Positions 9,715 through 18,052 of a DNA stretch of 35,787 nucleotides are shown here, in pieces. The translations under genes and the position numbers were made by a program. Location of the stretch: the NCBI GenBank assembly GCA_028713955.1, contig JAQTNJ010000010.1, positions 1-35,787 on the forward strand, in the 5' to 3' direction. Each line of letters opens with the position of its first letter. Positions within the stretch are counted from its first letter, which is position 1. Under the pieces are notes generated by a model. It was given only the letters and a program-made list of their open reading frames with translations. It ran no database searches and had not been told where the DNA came from. This DNA comes from Syntrophorhabdaceae bacterium. GTDB lineage: Bacteria; Desulfobacterota; Syntrophorhabdia; Syntrophorhabdales; Syntrophorhabdaceae.

Positions 9715-10545
9715 ATCTCCGGTCCCTGTTCTACGTCTCATGCCTTTCCAGGAGTTGTTTGAGTTTCTGCCCCAGTTCCTGCAGGTTCTGCGCTGCCGCC
9801 TCAACCTGCCGGGTGCCGGCCACATTCTGCACGCTCGCCTGGTTGATGCTTTCCATCGCCAGGACCACCTGATCCATCCCCGCCAGCTGTTGCTGGCTCG
9901 ATGCTGCAATTTGAGTTGATGCCTTCACCGCCTCGGTAATACTGTCCGCCAGCATCATGATGGCTTCTCCGGATGTGGCCGCCTGTTTCACACCTGCTTC
10001 TACAGCCTTGCTTCCCTGTTCCGTTACAATGACCGTAGAATTTATACCTTTTTGCACGTCGCTCAATATGGTTCTGACCTGTGCCGTAGCCCGCTTGGAT
10101 TGCTCTGCCAGGCTCTTTATTTCCTGTGCCACCACAACAAAACCTTTACCCTGCTCGCCGGCTTTAGCCGCCTCGATGGCGGCGTTGACTGCAAGGAGAT
10201 TTGACTGTTCGGCAATATCGTTGACAGTGGCCACCGTTTCGCCGATCGCATGGCTCTGCTCGCTCAGCCTGACAACCGTTTCGGCAATGGATTCCATCTG
10301 CCCCCGAATATAGTTCATGCTTTCGACGGTCTGTTCCAGGGATTTTTTTCCATCCTGCGATACCTGAAACGTTTTCTGGGCACTGTCGGAAACAGACCTG
10401 GCCTTTTGGCTTGAAAGCACTGCCGTCTGCTTCACCTCCTCCACAGTCGTTGTTGTCTCGTTCACTGCTGTAGCCGCCTGGGCAGCGGTAGATGCGAGTT
10501 CTGCGACCGTTGCCGTAATTTCGCTGGAAGAGGTAGCCAGGACGC
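9715..10545 (-). repeat. 831-base direct repeat, copy 1 (3' part of the first MCP gene)
   Basis: This block reappears at 11392-12222 at a constant offset of 1677 bases with no indel and no mismatch that I found on reading. It covers the whole MCP signalling domain, the stop codon and 16 bases beyond it. Similarity stops abruptly at both ends. Confidence 0.95.
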
Positions 10546-11353
10546 TAACCGCATCTTTCACCTCCCGTAATAAATTGCTCAGTTCATCAGCAATCCGCTG
10601 ACGTTCGGTCAAATCTCTGAAAACAGAAAAGATGTATCCGAGCACAACAAAGTAAGCGATCAGACGCAACAGATGCCAGAGCCACCATTCAGAACCCCAC
10701 GGATGCCCGAATGGGAATAACAGCCCTGCCGAAGCATTCAAAAAACAAAAGAAGGCAAACAGGATTTCTTCCGCTTCCCCGTTGGTCCAATAACGGACAA
10801 GAAAGAATATCGCCGCCACTATAAAAAAGATCCCCCCAAGAACGTTGACGACTGAGGCGGTCAGGGTAAAATTTCCCTCCACAATCATCGGGGGCAGCTT
10901 CTCCACAAGGACAAGCGATAGTATCCCGATGATAATAGTCACCGTAGCCGTAAAAGCAGGAATACCTCTTGCGATCCTCGATTTTGCGCTTCTTAGAGGT
11001 ATCCAGGCCATGCTGAACAAAAAACCACCAATCAGTATTGCCATGCTGTGCAGCCAGACAAAGTTATTGCCTGATCTGACGGACGCATGGAAGCCATCCA
11101 GAATGCCCAGACCAACCAACGCTGATGATATCCAGATATAATGAGAGATGTCTTTCTGCCGTTCTTCTTGAAACATGAGAAGGATCGCGAGAGACAGGCC
11201 GGCAAATAATCCTAAGGCCTCGAGGGCTGAATGAAAAGGCTCATTAAGCCATTTCCAATCAGGTATCAAGTACCTCAAAATAAAGGCTAAAATGAGGGGG
11301 AGAACCCCTCCCAGGAGTATGCTCCATAACACACCCAATTTAGACTTTTTCAT
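9731..11353 (-). CDS. Methyl-accepting chemotaxis protein with a multi-pass membrane sensor
   Basis: 540 residues. The N-terminal half (about 8-250) is hydrophobic, with seven or eight predicted membrane segments. It contains motifs such as [18 protein letters not shown] and WLHSMA, which resemble MASE-type integral membrane sensors; I cannot name the family with certainty. The C-terminal MCP domain (about 265-540) has the conserved hairpin tip [16 protein letters not shown], which contacts CheW and CheA. There is no HAMP domain and no CheR-docking NWETF pentapeptide; the protein ends in RHET. A strong ribosome site (GGAGGG) precedes ATG 11353. From about residue 270 to the end it appears identical to the MCP encoded just upstream. 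It plays the WspA role (signal input). Confidence 0.93.
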   Translation of the reverse strand: MKKSKLGVLWSILLGGVLPLILAFILRYLIPDWKWLNEPFHSALEALGLFAGLSLAILLMFQEERQKDISHYIWISSALVGLGILDGFHASVRSGNNFVWLHSMAILIGGFLFSMAWIPLRSAKSRIARGIPAFTATVTIIIGILSLVLVEKLPPMIVEGNFTLTASVVNVLGGIFFIVAAIFFLVRYWTNGEAEEILFAFFCFLNASAGLLFPFGHPWGSEWWLWHLLRLIAYFVVLGYIFSVFRDLTERQRIADELSNLLREVKDAVSVLATSSSEITATVAELASTAAQAATAVNETTTTVEEVKQTAVLSSQKARSVSDSAQKTFQVSQDGKKSLEQTVESMNYIRGQMESIAETVVRLSEQSHAIGETVATVNDIAEQSNLLAVNAAIEAAKAGEQGKGFVVVAQEIKSLAEQSKRATAQVRTILSDVQKGINSTVIVTEQGSKAVEAGVKQAATSGEAIMMLADSITEAVKASTQIAASSQQQLAGMDQVVLAMESINQASVQNVAGTRQVEAAAQNLQELGQKLKQLLERHET

Positions 11354-11391
11354 CCGTACCCTCCTTTTTAGTTTGGTTTGCTTATGTGTTC

Positions 11392-12222
11392 ATCTCCGGT
11401 CCCTGTTCTACGTCTCATGCCTTTCCAGGAGTTGTTTGAGTTTCTGCCCCAGTTCCTGCAGGTTCTGCGCTGCCGCCTCAACCTGCCGGGTGCCGGCCAC
11501 ATTCTGCACGCTCGCCTGGTTGATGCTTTCCATCGCCAGGACCACCTGATCCATCCCCGCCAGCTGTTGCTGGCTCGATGCTGCAATTTGAGTTGATGCC
11601 TTCACCGCCTCGGTAATACTGTCCGCCAGCATCATGATGGCTTCTCCGGATGTGGCCGCCTGTTTCACACCTGCTTCTACAGCCTTGCTTCCCTGTTCCG
11701 TTACAATGACCGTAGAATTTATACCTTTTTGCACGTCGCTCAATATGGTTCTGACCTGTGCCGTAGCCCGCTTGGATTGCTCTGCCAGGCTCTTTATTTC
11801 CTGTGCCACCACAACAAAACCTTTACCCTGCTCGCCGGCTTTAGCCGCCTCGATGGCGGCGTTGACTGCAAGGAGATTTGACTGTTCGGCAATATCGTTG
11901 ACAGTGGCCACCGTTTCGCCGATCGCATGGCTCTGCTCGCTCAGCCTGACAACCGTTTCGGCAATGGATTCCATCTGCCCCCGAATATAGTTCATGCTTT
12001 CGACGGTCTGTTCCAGGGATTTTTTTCCATCCTGCGATACCTGAAACGTTTTCTGGGCACTGTCGGAAACAGACCTGGCCTTTTGGCTTGAAAGCACTGC
12101 CGTCTGCTTCACCTCCTCCACAGTCGTTGTTGTCTCGTTCACTGCTGTAGCCGCCTGGGCAGCGGTAGATGCGAGTTCTGCGACCGTTGCCGTAATTTCG
12201 CTGGAAGAGGTAGCCAGGACGC
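11392..12222 (-). repeat. 831-base direct repeat, copy 2 (3' part of the second MCP gene)
   Basis: Partner of 9715-10545. At the low-coordinate edge, 11381-11394 additionally matches 14 bases inside cheA (9621-9634). Copy 2 thus looks like copy 1 plus a piece of the start of cheA, with the 80 bases between them (9635-9714) deleted. Confidence 0.95.
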
Positions 12223-13405
12223 GGACTGTTTCTTTTATTTCTTGTAACAGATTGGCCAACTTGGTGATGTCACGGGCGGCAGCAAATACACCCTGCACCT
12301 CTCCAGCCTCGTTCTTGTATATGCTGGCATTGTAGAGCACATCTATGGTGCGGCCCGAGCTGTGGCGGATAGTAAGGAGATAGTCTTTGACGATACCCTG
12401 TGAAAAAACCTGCTTATACACCTCTCTCGCCTTTTCCGGTTCCGTAAAGTAGTCAGAGAAATCACTGCCGATCAGGCCCTCGCGTGAAACACCGGTTACC
12501 TCCTCGGTAGTCTTATTCACATCTGTTATCTTTCCATCAGGGCTGATTGTAATCAAAGGGTCAAGGCTTGCTTCGATCAGGTTTCGGGTATAGAGCGATG
12601 CATCCCGTATCTCTTGCTCCATCTTCATCCGTTCGGAAATATCTTTGCTGAAGGAGTTTATCATAAGGCCTAATTCCCCTTCCCCCTTTTTATAAGCAGA
12701 AATATCTGCGGTCAGATCTCTTGAAAGAACCATATTCGTCGCAACCTTTAAAGGTCTGGTGATACTTAAGGTCAGAATGATGGCTACTGCCACAGACAGC
12801 GCTACGCCTACTACCCCAAAGATGAGCAGAGTCATGCGCGCAATGGCTTGGTCTTTTTCCGTCTGATCGTAACGCATGCTGTTGCGCTCTTCATTACGTC
12901 TTATAAGATTGTCTGCATGTTCTATCCATTGCCCCACTGCGGGGCCGGCCTTCTTAATCATCAAATCCAGGGCTTCAGCATGCTTGCCTGCCATGGCCAG
13001 ATCAAGCACCTTATTGTTTAGTTGTCTTGATGCATCCTGAGAAGCCTTGATTTTGGAGATTATATCCCATGTCTCTGTATCGTCCTTTGCGGTTAATTCC
13101 TGGAGTTTTTCAAAATCGGTATCATATTTTTTCCTGGATTTATCAATCTTGTTTTTTATTTCCCGTGCCTTTCCGGTTTCTTTCAGTAACAGGACTGTGC
13201 GGAGGGCGATAGACACTTCTCTCACATCGTCAACCATATTGTTTGCCATAAGAAGACGGATATTATTAACCCTCACAATACGATTAAGATTTTCATGGCT
13301 GATATTTATGCTGTTCAAACTGGCCGCGATTACGGCAATCATAAGAACAAGTATAAGACCGAAGCCCAATCCAAGACGCTGCCCAATTTTCATGCTTTGT
13401 AACAT
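11408..13405 (-). CDS. Methyl-accepting chemotaxis protein: 4-helix-bundle sensor, HAMP, PAS
   Basis: About 665 residues from ATG 13405, chosen because GGAGGA lies 7 bases upstream; a GTG one codon earlier is less likely. A membrane segment (about 8-30) and a periplasmic four-helix-bundle sensor (about 35-185, 4HB_MCP type) come first. A second membrane segment (about 190-213), a HAMP-like stretch beginning [10 protein letters not shown], a PAS domain (about 270-385) and the MCP signalling domain (about 395-665) follow. The signalling domain appears identical to that of the downstream MCP. It joins periplasmic sensing with a cytoplasmic PAS input, so the two MCPs feed different signals into the same CheA. 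Confidence 0.93.
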   Translation of the reverse strand: MLQSMKIGQRLGLGFGLILVLMIAVIAASLNSINISHENLNRIVRVNNIRLLMANNMVDDVREVSIALRTVLLLKETGKAREIKNKIDKSRKKYDTDFEKLQELTAKDDTETWDIISKIKASQDASRQLNNKVLDLAMAGKHAEALDLMIKKAGPAVGQWIEHADNLIRRNEERNSMRYDQTEKDQAIARMTLLIFGVVGVALSVAVAIILTLSITRPLKVATNMVLSRDLTADISAYKKGEGELGLMINSFSKDISERMKMEQEIRDASLYTRNLIEASLDPLITISPDGKITDVNKTTEEVTGVSREGLIGSDFSDYFTEPEKAREVYKQVFSQGIVKDYLLTIRHSSGRTIDVLYNASIYKNEAGEVQGVFAAARDITKLANLLQEIKETVRVLATSSSEITATVAELASTAAQAATAVNETTTTVEEVKQTAVLSSQKARSVSDSAQKTFQVSQDGKKSLEQTVESMNYIRGQMESIAETVVRLSEQSHAIGETVATVNDIAEQSNLLAVNAAIEAAKAGEQGKGFVVVAQEIKSLAEQSKRATAQVRTILSDVQKGINSTVIVTEQGSKAVEAGVKQAATSGEAIMMLADSITEAVKASTQIAASSQQQLAGMDQVVLAMESINQASVQNVAGTRQVEAAAQNLQELGQKLKQLLERHET

Positions 13406-13437
13406 CACAGATTCCTCCTTTGAAAAGATGAAATCTT

Positions 13438-14067
13438 TTAACCGGCATCTTCATGCACGATAATATTTTTGTCGGACAACAGTTTTCCTGCGTCCAGAAC
13501 GGCCGCTCGCCCTCTCGTAACTCCCTTGAGATATTGTGCGCGAATGCCGGTAAAACCCGGAAGCGACTGTTGAATTTCGCTGAGCATGATATGGCGCGTG
13601 CCTAGCACGACATCGGCAAGGATGCCAAATTCCATTGAATCATCACGAATGATGATAACCTTATTGAGATCCGTCAAACCTTTTTCCGGAAGGTCGAAAA
13701 ACTTCTTGATGTCGATGACCGACAGAATCTGACCGCGCACGTTGATGATGCCCAAGACAAACGGAGGCGTGCCAGGTACCGGTGTTAATTCTTTCATCGG
13801 GTAGACTTCACGGACATAGAACGATTCAATGGCGTATTCTTCATATGCCAGGCTAAATGCCACAACATCGATATATCCGGTATCGGTTTCCTTCTCTTCC
13901 CGTTCTTGTGACAGAGTCCTGGCTCTCTCTTTAAGGATCTTAATCTTCTCCTCTTGGGTCTTTGCACAACCTTGTTCCATGGCAAGCCGAGCGGTTTCAA
14001 CGCGGCTATGTACCTGCCGCCAGTCTATACTACGCGCTGCTTTGTCTGTTTCTGCTATTTCAGGCAT
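13438..14067 (-). CDS. cheW: CheW-type coupling protein with N-terminal extension (WspD-like)
   Basis: 209 residues. The CheW fold spans about 65-200 ([14 protein letters not shown], then [19 protein letters not shown]). About 60 extra residues, charged and helical, precede it. A larger second CheW directly after CheR-TPR is the arrangement of WspD in the wsp operon. It bridges MCPs to CheA. The start (GGGA 6 bases upstream of ATG 14067) overlaps the end of cheR by 13 bases, so the two are translationally coupled. Confidence 0.93.
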   Translation of the reverse strand: MPEIAETDKAARSIDWRQVHSRVETARLAMEQGCAKTQEEKIKILKERARTLSQEREEKETDTGYIDVVAFSLAYEEYAIESFYVREVYPMKELTPVPGTPPFVLGIINVRGQILSVIDIKKFFDLPEKGLTDLNKVIIIRDDSMEFGILADVVLGTRHIMLSEIQQSLPGFTGIRAQYLKGVTRGRAAVLDAGKLLSDKNIIVHEDAG

Positions 14068-15584
14068 GTCAATCCCTTTTCCCGGCTGATTAATCCTACA
14101 ATCTCTCCAAGTCTCCCGGCAGTAATCCCGTCTGATTCAGGTAATGTTTCATCTTGCCGACATTTCTGAAGCAGCATAAGCACATTCTTAAAATGTTTTT
14201 CCACCTCTTTTGGTTTCTCCAGCCTGCCCTTGAGGATACCCATTGCAAAGTGGGCCAGTATAAAATCCGGATCGAGATAGAGCGCCCGTTTCAAAGATGC
14301 GACCGCTTCTCCCGTAGCCCCCTGTTCCTGGAGGATTGTGGCACGCAGATAATGCAACCCGGAAACGAGCTTATCCGAGGCGATGGCTTTTTCACACCAT
14401 CTGCGCGCCTCCATGAGTTCGCCCTGGTTGGCATAAGCGCGTGCGAGCAACGACAGGACCATCGCCATATCCTCATGATCCGAAACCAGTTCCAGAAGTT
14501 CCGGTATTGCTTCTCCATAGCGACCTTGTTCATAAAGCGCTTGTGCCTTTACATACGGCGGCGGTGCCTTTTCCGCTTCCTTTTCTTCAGCTTTCGACCG
14601 CTTCACTATCTTCGTTTCGCGCATCGGAACCATATCTCGTTTCATTGCAGAATCAACGCATAGCTTAACAGGCGCCTGGGCCTCTTCATGTGCAAGGGAA
14701 GGAATTGCGTGGTGAATATCTTTTGCCTCCCGGTGGCTTCCGTCTTTCTTGTAGAGAATAGCGTCTGAAAAACGCACGGCTGTAAATGGCGGCGATGGGA
14801 TATAGGAACTTTCAACCGGATTGATAACCATCCAACCTTCATCCACAAGGGAACGGGACAAATTGTGAACTACTTTCTTCGCCGACGTTTCGGCAAAATA
14901 CATAAGCACATTACGACAGAAGATGACATCCATGGCATTGGTCTGATTCGAAAGTGAGGGATATGAATCTTCAACCAGATTGAGATAGGAAAAGGTCACC
15001 ATATCCCTGATCTCAGGCAAAATCTCAAACTGGTCTTTCCTCGACCTTTGGAAATATTTTTCCTGCACCCATTGGGGGCAGTCTCGAAATGACCACTTGC
15101 CGTACAACCCCTCCGACGCTTTATGAAGAAAACAGGGGTTGATGTCCGTAGCCAGGATCGAAATATTCCAGGCCTTCAGATCAGGGAACATTTTGTGGAG
15201 TAATATGGCAATGGAATATGGTTCCTCGCCGGTGCAACACCCGGCGCTCCAGAATCTGAGACTCTTTCCTGTCCTTCGACGGGCGTTAATCAGTTCCGGA
15301 ATAACTCGCTCCTCAAGAACCTCAAATACGCGTTTCTCTCTGAAAAAATAGGTTTCTCCGATAGTGAGATAACTGGCCAGTATTTCAATCTGGTTCTTTG
15401 TGGGCGGCGACGAAGAAAGAAGCCAGTCTGCAAATGCGTCGTTATCGTTGAAATTTAAATCGGCGAGGGATTTCATTATTTTTCTTTCCAAGTCGGCCCA
15501 CTTCTGCCTGGGGTAGGAAAGTCCCATGTAATGCTCCAAATAGTCGGCGAGCTGAAAAAGCGTGTCGTTGGAAAGGGTGCTCAT
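14055..15584 (-). CDS. cheR: CheR methyltransferase with C-terminal TPR repeats (WspC-like)
   Basis: 509 residues. The N-terminal CheR helical domain is followed by the SAM-dependent methyltransferase domain. Conserved segments are TIGETYFFR (74-82), the SAM-binding SAGCCTGEEPYS (113-124) and FCRNVLMYF (222-230). A charged linker (about 290-340) leads to TPR repeats (about 342-470). It methylates glutamates on the MCPs. Neither MCP carries a CheR-docking pentapeptide, so the TPRs may provide receptor binding instead, as proposed for WspC-type enzymes. It overlaps the upstream cheW by 4 bases. Confidence 0.95.
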   Translation of the reverse strand: MSTLSNDTLFQLADYLEHYMGLSYPRQKWADLERKIMKSLADLNFNDNDAFADWLLSSSPPTKNQIEILASYLTIGETYFFREKRVFEVLEERVIPELINARRRTGKSLRFWSAGCCTGEEPYSIAILLHKMFPDLKAWNISILATDINPCFLHKASEGLYGKWSFRDCPQWVQEKYFQRSRKDQFEILPEIRDMVTFSYLNLVEDSYPSLSNQTNAMDVIFCRNVLMYFAETSAKKVVHNLSRSLVDEGWMVINPVESSYIPSPPFTAVRFSDAILYKKDGSHREAKDIHHAIPSLAHEEAQAPVKLCVDSAMKRDMVPMRETKIVKRSKAEEKEAEKAPPPYVKAQALYEQGRYGEAIPELLELVSDHEDMAMVLSLLARAYANQGELMEARRWCEKAIASDKLVSGLHYLRATILQEQGATGEAVASLKRALYLDPDFILAHFAMGILKGRLEKPKEVEKHFKNVLMLLQKCRQDETLPESDGITAGRLGEIVGLISREKGLTCLK

Positions 15585-16090
15585 TGGGTCTGCCCCTCTT
15601 TGATCGCTTCATCGAGTGTGTGTTCTTCTTCGAGCGAAAGGAATGTATCGGGGTCATGGATAAGGATCATCCCGTCTTCGAGTTTGACCACTCCCTTCAC
15701 ATATTCCATGCCGGGGAGCACCGATCCTCCATCCGTGCATTGATCCTGCGGCACATCGATGACGTCATCCACATTATCCACGGTAAACGCGATAGTCCTG
15801 CGTACGGTTTTGATAATGAGAAGCTGGTCGCTGAGTTCCGATTGACGCGCAGTCATAAGGAAGCGGCCCCTGATATCAACTACGGGGATCACCTGACCAT
15901 GGACATTGATGATGCCCGCGACGATATCCGGCACCTTCGGAAGGGGCGTTATGGCAACGATCCTCTCAACCCGCATCACGGTTGAGAGTGGGACAGCAAA
16001 CCGCCGGTCATCAAGGGAAAACGAAACGAGCTCGGACATCTCGCTTTCGACTCCGCCTGGTGTGACATTTTTTTCTTCTATCTCGATCAT
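15581..16090 (-). CDS. cheW: CheW coupling protein (WspB-like), first gene of the chemosensory cluster
   Basis: 169 residues forming one CheW domain (LVSFSLDDRRFAVPLSTVMRVERI, then DIVAGIINVHGQVIPVVDIRG, read as separate segments). It links MCPs to CheA-REC. The ribosome site is weak. The leader upstream consists of degenerate GTATCTCG repeats, so the start is somewhat uncertain; a methionine at residue 19 is an alternative. I could not identify a convincing promoter for the chemosensory cluster. Confidence 0.92.
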   Translation of the reverse strand: MIEIEEKNVTPGGVESEMSELVSFSLDDRRFAVPLSTVMRVERIVAITPLPKVPDIVAGIINVHGQVIPVVDIRGRFLMTARQSELSDQLLIIKTVRRTIAFTVDNVDDVIDVPQDQCTDGGSVLPGMEYVKGVVKLEDGMILIHDPDTFLSLEEEHTLDEAIKEGQTQ

Positions 16091-16091
16091 A

Positions 16092-16200
16092 GCGTATCTC
16101 GTATCTCGTGAAGCGTATCTTAAAGCCCGTATCTCGTGAAGCGTATCTCGTCATTCGTGAATAGTCATTAGTTAAAAGCCTATTCACCATTCACTGTCTT
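16092..16200. repeat. Intergenic degenerate repeat tract (GTATCTCGTGAAGC / TTCACCATTCAC types)
   Basis: Four to five variants of GTATCTCG(TGAAGC) run into CATTCGTGAATAGTCATTAG and CACCATTCACTG-like units. It lies between the antitoxin promoter and cheW; no gene is visible in it. Confidence 0.75.
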
Positions 16201-16225
16201 CATCACATTTCACCTTTTAAAATCA

Positions 16226-16254
16226 TTGACACCATGCAATGTATCCGTTATTAT
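16226..16254 (+). promoter_or_regulatory. Near-consensus sigma70 promoter of the toxin-antitoxin pair, with overlapping operator-like palindrome
   Basis: TTGACA (16226-16231), a 17-base spacer and TATTAT (16249-16254). The expected transcription start, about 16260-16262, coincides with the antitoxin ATG. An inverted repeat CATTG-N8-CAATG (16224-16241) overlaps the -35 box and could be an autoregulatory operator. Confidence 0.7.
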
Positions 16255-16261
16255 TATAATT

Positions 16262-16480
16262 ATGAAGACTGCTGTAATATCCGATATCCATGAAATGCTT
16301 CCTAAACTTCCTGCAAAGCGGATTCAAGAGGTAAGAGACTATATAAGTTTTCTTATCGCGAAAGAAAAAAAACATAAAATGTTTGTTAAGAGAGTTCTTG
16401 AAATCGAAAAAAGCTCCGATACCCTTGAGTTTGAATCCGCAGAAAAAGCAATGGAAGCAATCAGAAATTGGGAAGAATAG
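16262..16480 (+). CDS. Small antitoxin-like protein of a RelE/YafQ-type pair
   Basis: 72 residues from ATG 16262 (MKTAVISDIHEML, then LPAKRIQEVRDYISFLIAKEKK), ending in EKAMEAIRNWEE. The helix pattern and size resemble antitoxins that precede RelE-superfamily toxins. I base the assignment mainly on the toxin remnant that starts 1 base after its stop. There is no Shine-Dalgarno, but the promoter places transcription start at or within about 2 bases of the ATG, so the mRNA is probably leaderless. It is one of very few plus-strand genes here. Confidence 0.65.
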   Translation: MKTAVISDIHEMLPKLPAKRIQEVRDYISFLIAKEKKHKMFVKRVLEIEKSSDTLEFESAEKAMEAIRNWEE

Positions 16481-16481
16481 C

Positions 16482-16748
16482 TTGCCGAAACTTGTTTTCG
16501 AGAAACATTTCCTAAGGCTGTCAAAAAAGCTTGTTAAAAATTCATCAATCATTGATGCAAGATTAACAAAGGTATTGAAACAGTTACAGAATAATCCCTT
16601 TAACCCATCATTAGAGACACACAAACTTAAAGGAGAGTAGCAAGAGAAATATGCCTGTTTATTAACACCCGATTTATGTATCATCTTTAAATTAACCTCT
16701 GACACTGTTCACCTCATAGACATCGGTACCCACGATGAAGTCTATTAA
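16482..16748 (+). pseudogene. RelE/YafQ-family toxin, broken by an in-frame TAG
   Basis: From a TTG at 16482 (GGGAAG upstream) the frame reads LPKLVFEKHFLRLSKK... to KLKGE, then TAG at 16638-16640. It continues in the same frame with QEKYACLLTPDLCIIFKL and ends LIDIGTHDEVY before TAA at 16746-16748. The terminal IGTHDEVY and the CIIFKL strand are hallmarks of RelE/YafQ-type mRNA interferases, so the post-stop part is genuine toxin sequence. The TAG probably replaced a sense codon such as TTG. Total length of 88 codons fits the family. With catalytic C-terminal residues after the stop, the truncated product should be inactive unless the stop is read through. Confidence 0.75.
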
Positions 16749-16754
16749 AAACCT

Positions 16755-16905
16755 CGTGACTCGTAATTGGTAATTCGTAATTGTTTTAACTAATCACGAT
16801 TCACGAATCACGGTCTTACCCGCTTCGCCGTTTACTGCCTTTTTTACTATTCACCATTCACTATTCACGGCCTTGCCCGCTTCACGTCTTCACGAATAAT
16901 GGCCT
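16755..16905. repeat. Intergenic degenerate repeat tract (TTCGTAATTGG / TTCACTATTCACGG types)
   Basis: Variants of GACTCGTAATTGGTAATTCG, then ATTCACGAATCACGG, then CACCATTCACTATTCACGG. Period is about 7-9 bases with frequent changes. No gene is visible in the 194 bases between the toxin remnant and the next gene. Confidence 0.75.
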
Positions 16906-16942
16906 TCACTTCATGTAAAATACGTTATGCGCAAGCATCAGA

Positions 16943-17650
16943 TCACCTTTCTTGCAGTCTAACGTGGTCGAAACACCTGTCCGTCAGATACGCCCTCAGC
17001 TTTTCAACCTTTTCCTTATTGCTGCGGTAAAACGGCAGGAGTGTCTGATACTCCTTAACCTTGCTTATGTCCTTAATCTCCTCAACGGTAATGTCTTTTT
17101 GAAACCACTTCCTGACATTATGAAATGCACCGATAAACAGGATGCCGTTTTCCCCTTCCTGAAGCGTATCGTTTATCTGTTTCGCAATAAACTTATCCCT
17201 TTTATCTAAAAGATTGTTTTTAGCGAGCTTATACTTCATGGCTGCATCAAGCTTTTGCGCCCTGTTCTTCGCATGTGTTATCCTGAGAATCCAATCACGT
17301 TCCTCCTTGACAAGGTTAATATCTTCTGTCATTACAAGGATAGCGCCTTTCCGGATAAGTTCCGAGACAATCTGATAATTCCGGCTGCCTGTTTTAACGG
17401 CCTCCCGTACTATTGTCATCCCTAATTCTCCATCAGCCGCCATGCCGTCCTGGAATATTTTGAATCCTGACACCTCAATGGAATCAAAATAGCCGGCTAT
17501 AGCATCCCAGAAGCCAAGGACAGTTTCCTGGTGCCTTTTCCAGAGTGTTTCCCCGAATTCCCTGAGCCCTCTTTTTGCAATATCCTCGCCCACGGAACCG
17601 AGATCCGCCTCTGTATGGATAACAGGAACGTATAGTAGTGTTCGTATCAT
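16943..17650 (-). CDS. Unrecognised 235-residue cytoplasmic protein downstream of the gas vesicle genes
   Basis: No family is recognised with confidence. It begins MIRTLLYVPVIHTEADLGS and is soluble, mixed alpha/beta and rich in Lys, Glu and Arg in the second half, with no signal peptide. A histidine in the first strand (H12, VPVIHTEADLGS) and a later hydrophobic strand ending in a histidine (about 169-177, ILFIGAFH) faintly recall the paired motifs of the TraB/Tiki-like superfamily; this is only a suggestion. It is co-directional with the gvp genes and starts 91 bases after gvpJ, across a repeat tract. The ribosome site is weak. Confidence 0.8.
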   Translation of the reverse strand: MIRTLLYVPVIHTEADLGSVGEDIAKRGLREFGETLWKRHQETVLGFWDAIAGYFDSIEVSGFKIFQDGMAADGELGMTIVREAVKTGSRNYQIVSELIRKGAILVMTEDINLVKEERDWILRITHAKNRAQKLDAAMKYKLAKNNLLDKRDKFIAKQINDTLQEGENGILFIGAFHNVRKWFQKDITVEEIKDISKVKEYQTLLPFYRSNKEKVEKLRAYLTDRCFDHVRLQER

Positions 17651-17670
17651 AATAATTCAAGCTCACAGCC

Positions 17671-17752
17671 TTAATTCGAATGTCGGACATCGAATATCGC
17701 TTTAAATTCGAAATTCTATATTCGAAATTCTATATTCAGCTTCACTTTACCT
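17671..17752. repeat. Intergenic degenerate repeat tract (ATTCGAAATTCTAT type)
   Basis: Includes two tandem copies of AATTCTATATTCGA-like units and ends in a TTCAC-type unit (CAGCTTCACTTTACC) that runs into the end of gvpJ. Confidence 0.65.
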
Positions 17753-18041
17753 TCTCTTCCAATCGCTTAATCCTCTTTTTCAATTCTTTTGCCTCGTCCT
17801 CAATAGCCTTTGCCTTTTTGCCATCGGATAGATATGAGTCCTGCTGCCACCAGTTGATCCCCATCTCCATCGCCTTATCAACGGATGCGATGAGCAGTCT
17901 TATCTTAATGGTTAAAAGTTCAATGTCGGCAATCCGTATCTGGATATCTCCCGCAATAACAATCCCTTTGTCCAGTACCCTCTCCAGTATATCGGCAAGG
18001 TTGGTAGCCTGTGTTGCATGCATCATCTGCTGTTCTGCCAT
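17742..18041 (-). CDS. gvpJ: Gas vesicle protein GvpJ (GvpA-family minor shell protein)
   Basis: 99 residues. The GvpA/J family domain spans about 13-70 (LADILERVLDKGIVIAGDIQ, then RIADIELLTIKIRLLIASVD). A charged helical tail (about 73-99) of Lys and Glu follows, which shell-forming GvpA lacks. Such GvpA-like proteins with tails (GvpJ, M, S) are needed in small amounts to start or cap vesicles. A strong ribosome site (AAGGAG) lies upstream, and the gene starts 11 bases after the GvpJ-GvpK fusion. Confidence 0.92.
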   Translation of the reverse strand: MAEQQMMHATQATNLADILERVLDKGIVIAGDIQIRIADIELLTIKIRLLIASVDKAMEMGINWWQQDSYLSDGKKAKAIEDEAKELKKRIKRLEEKVK

Positions 18042-18052
18042 AATGCTCTCCT

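Noticed and set aside
9957-10313. Plus-strand open frame repeated at 11634-11990
   Set aside because: It is the shadow of the duplicated MCP signalling domain and appears twice only because the DNA block does.
13755-13774. TGGCACG on the minus strand within cheW, like a -24 box
   Set aside because: No GC at the -12 position, and it lies inside a coding region.
16223-16705. Minus-strand open frame of 160 codons, rich in Phe and Cys
   Set aside because: It is antisense to the toxin-antitoxin genes, whose plus-strand products have family motifs and a promoter.
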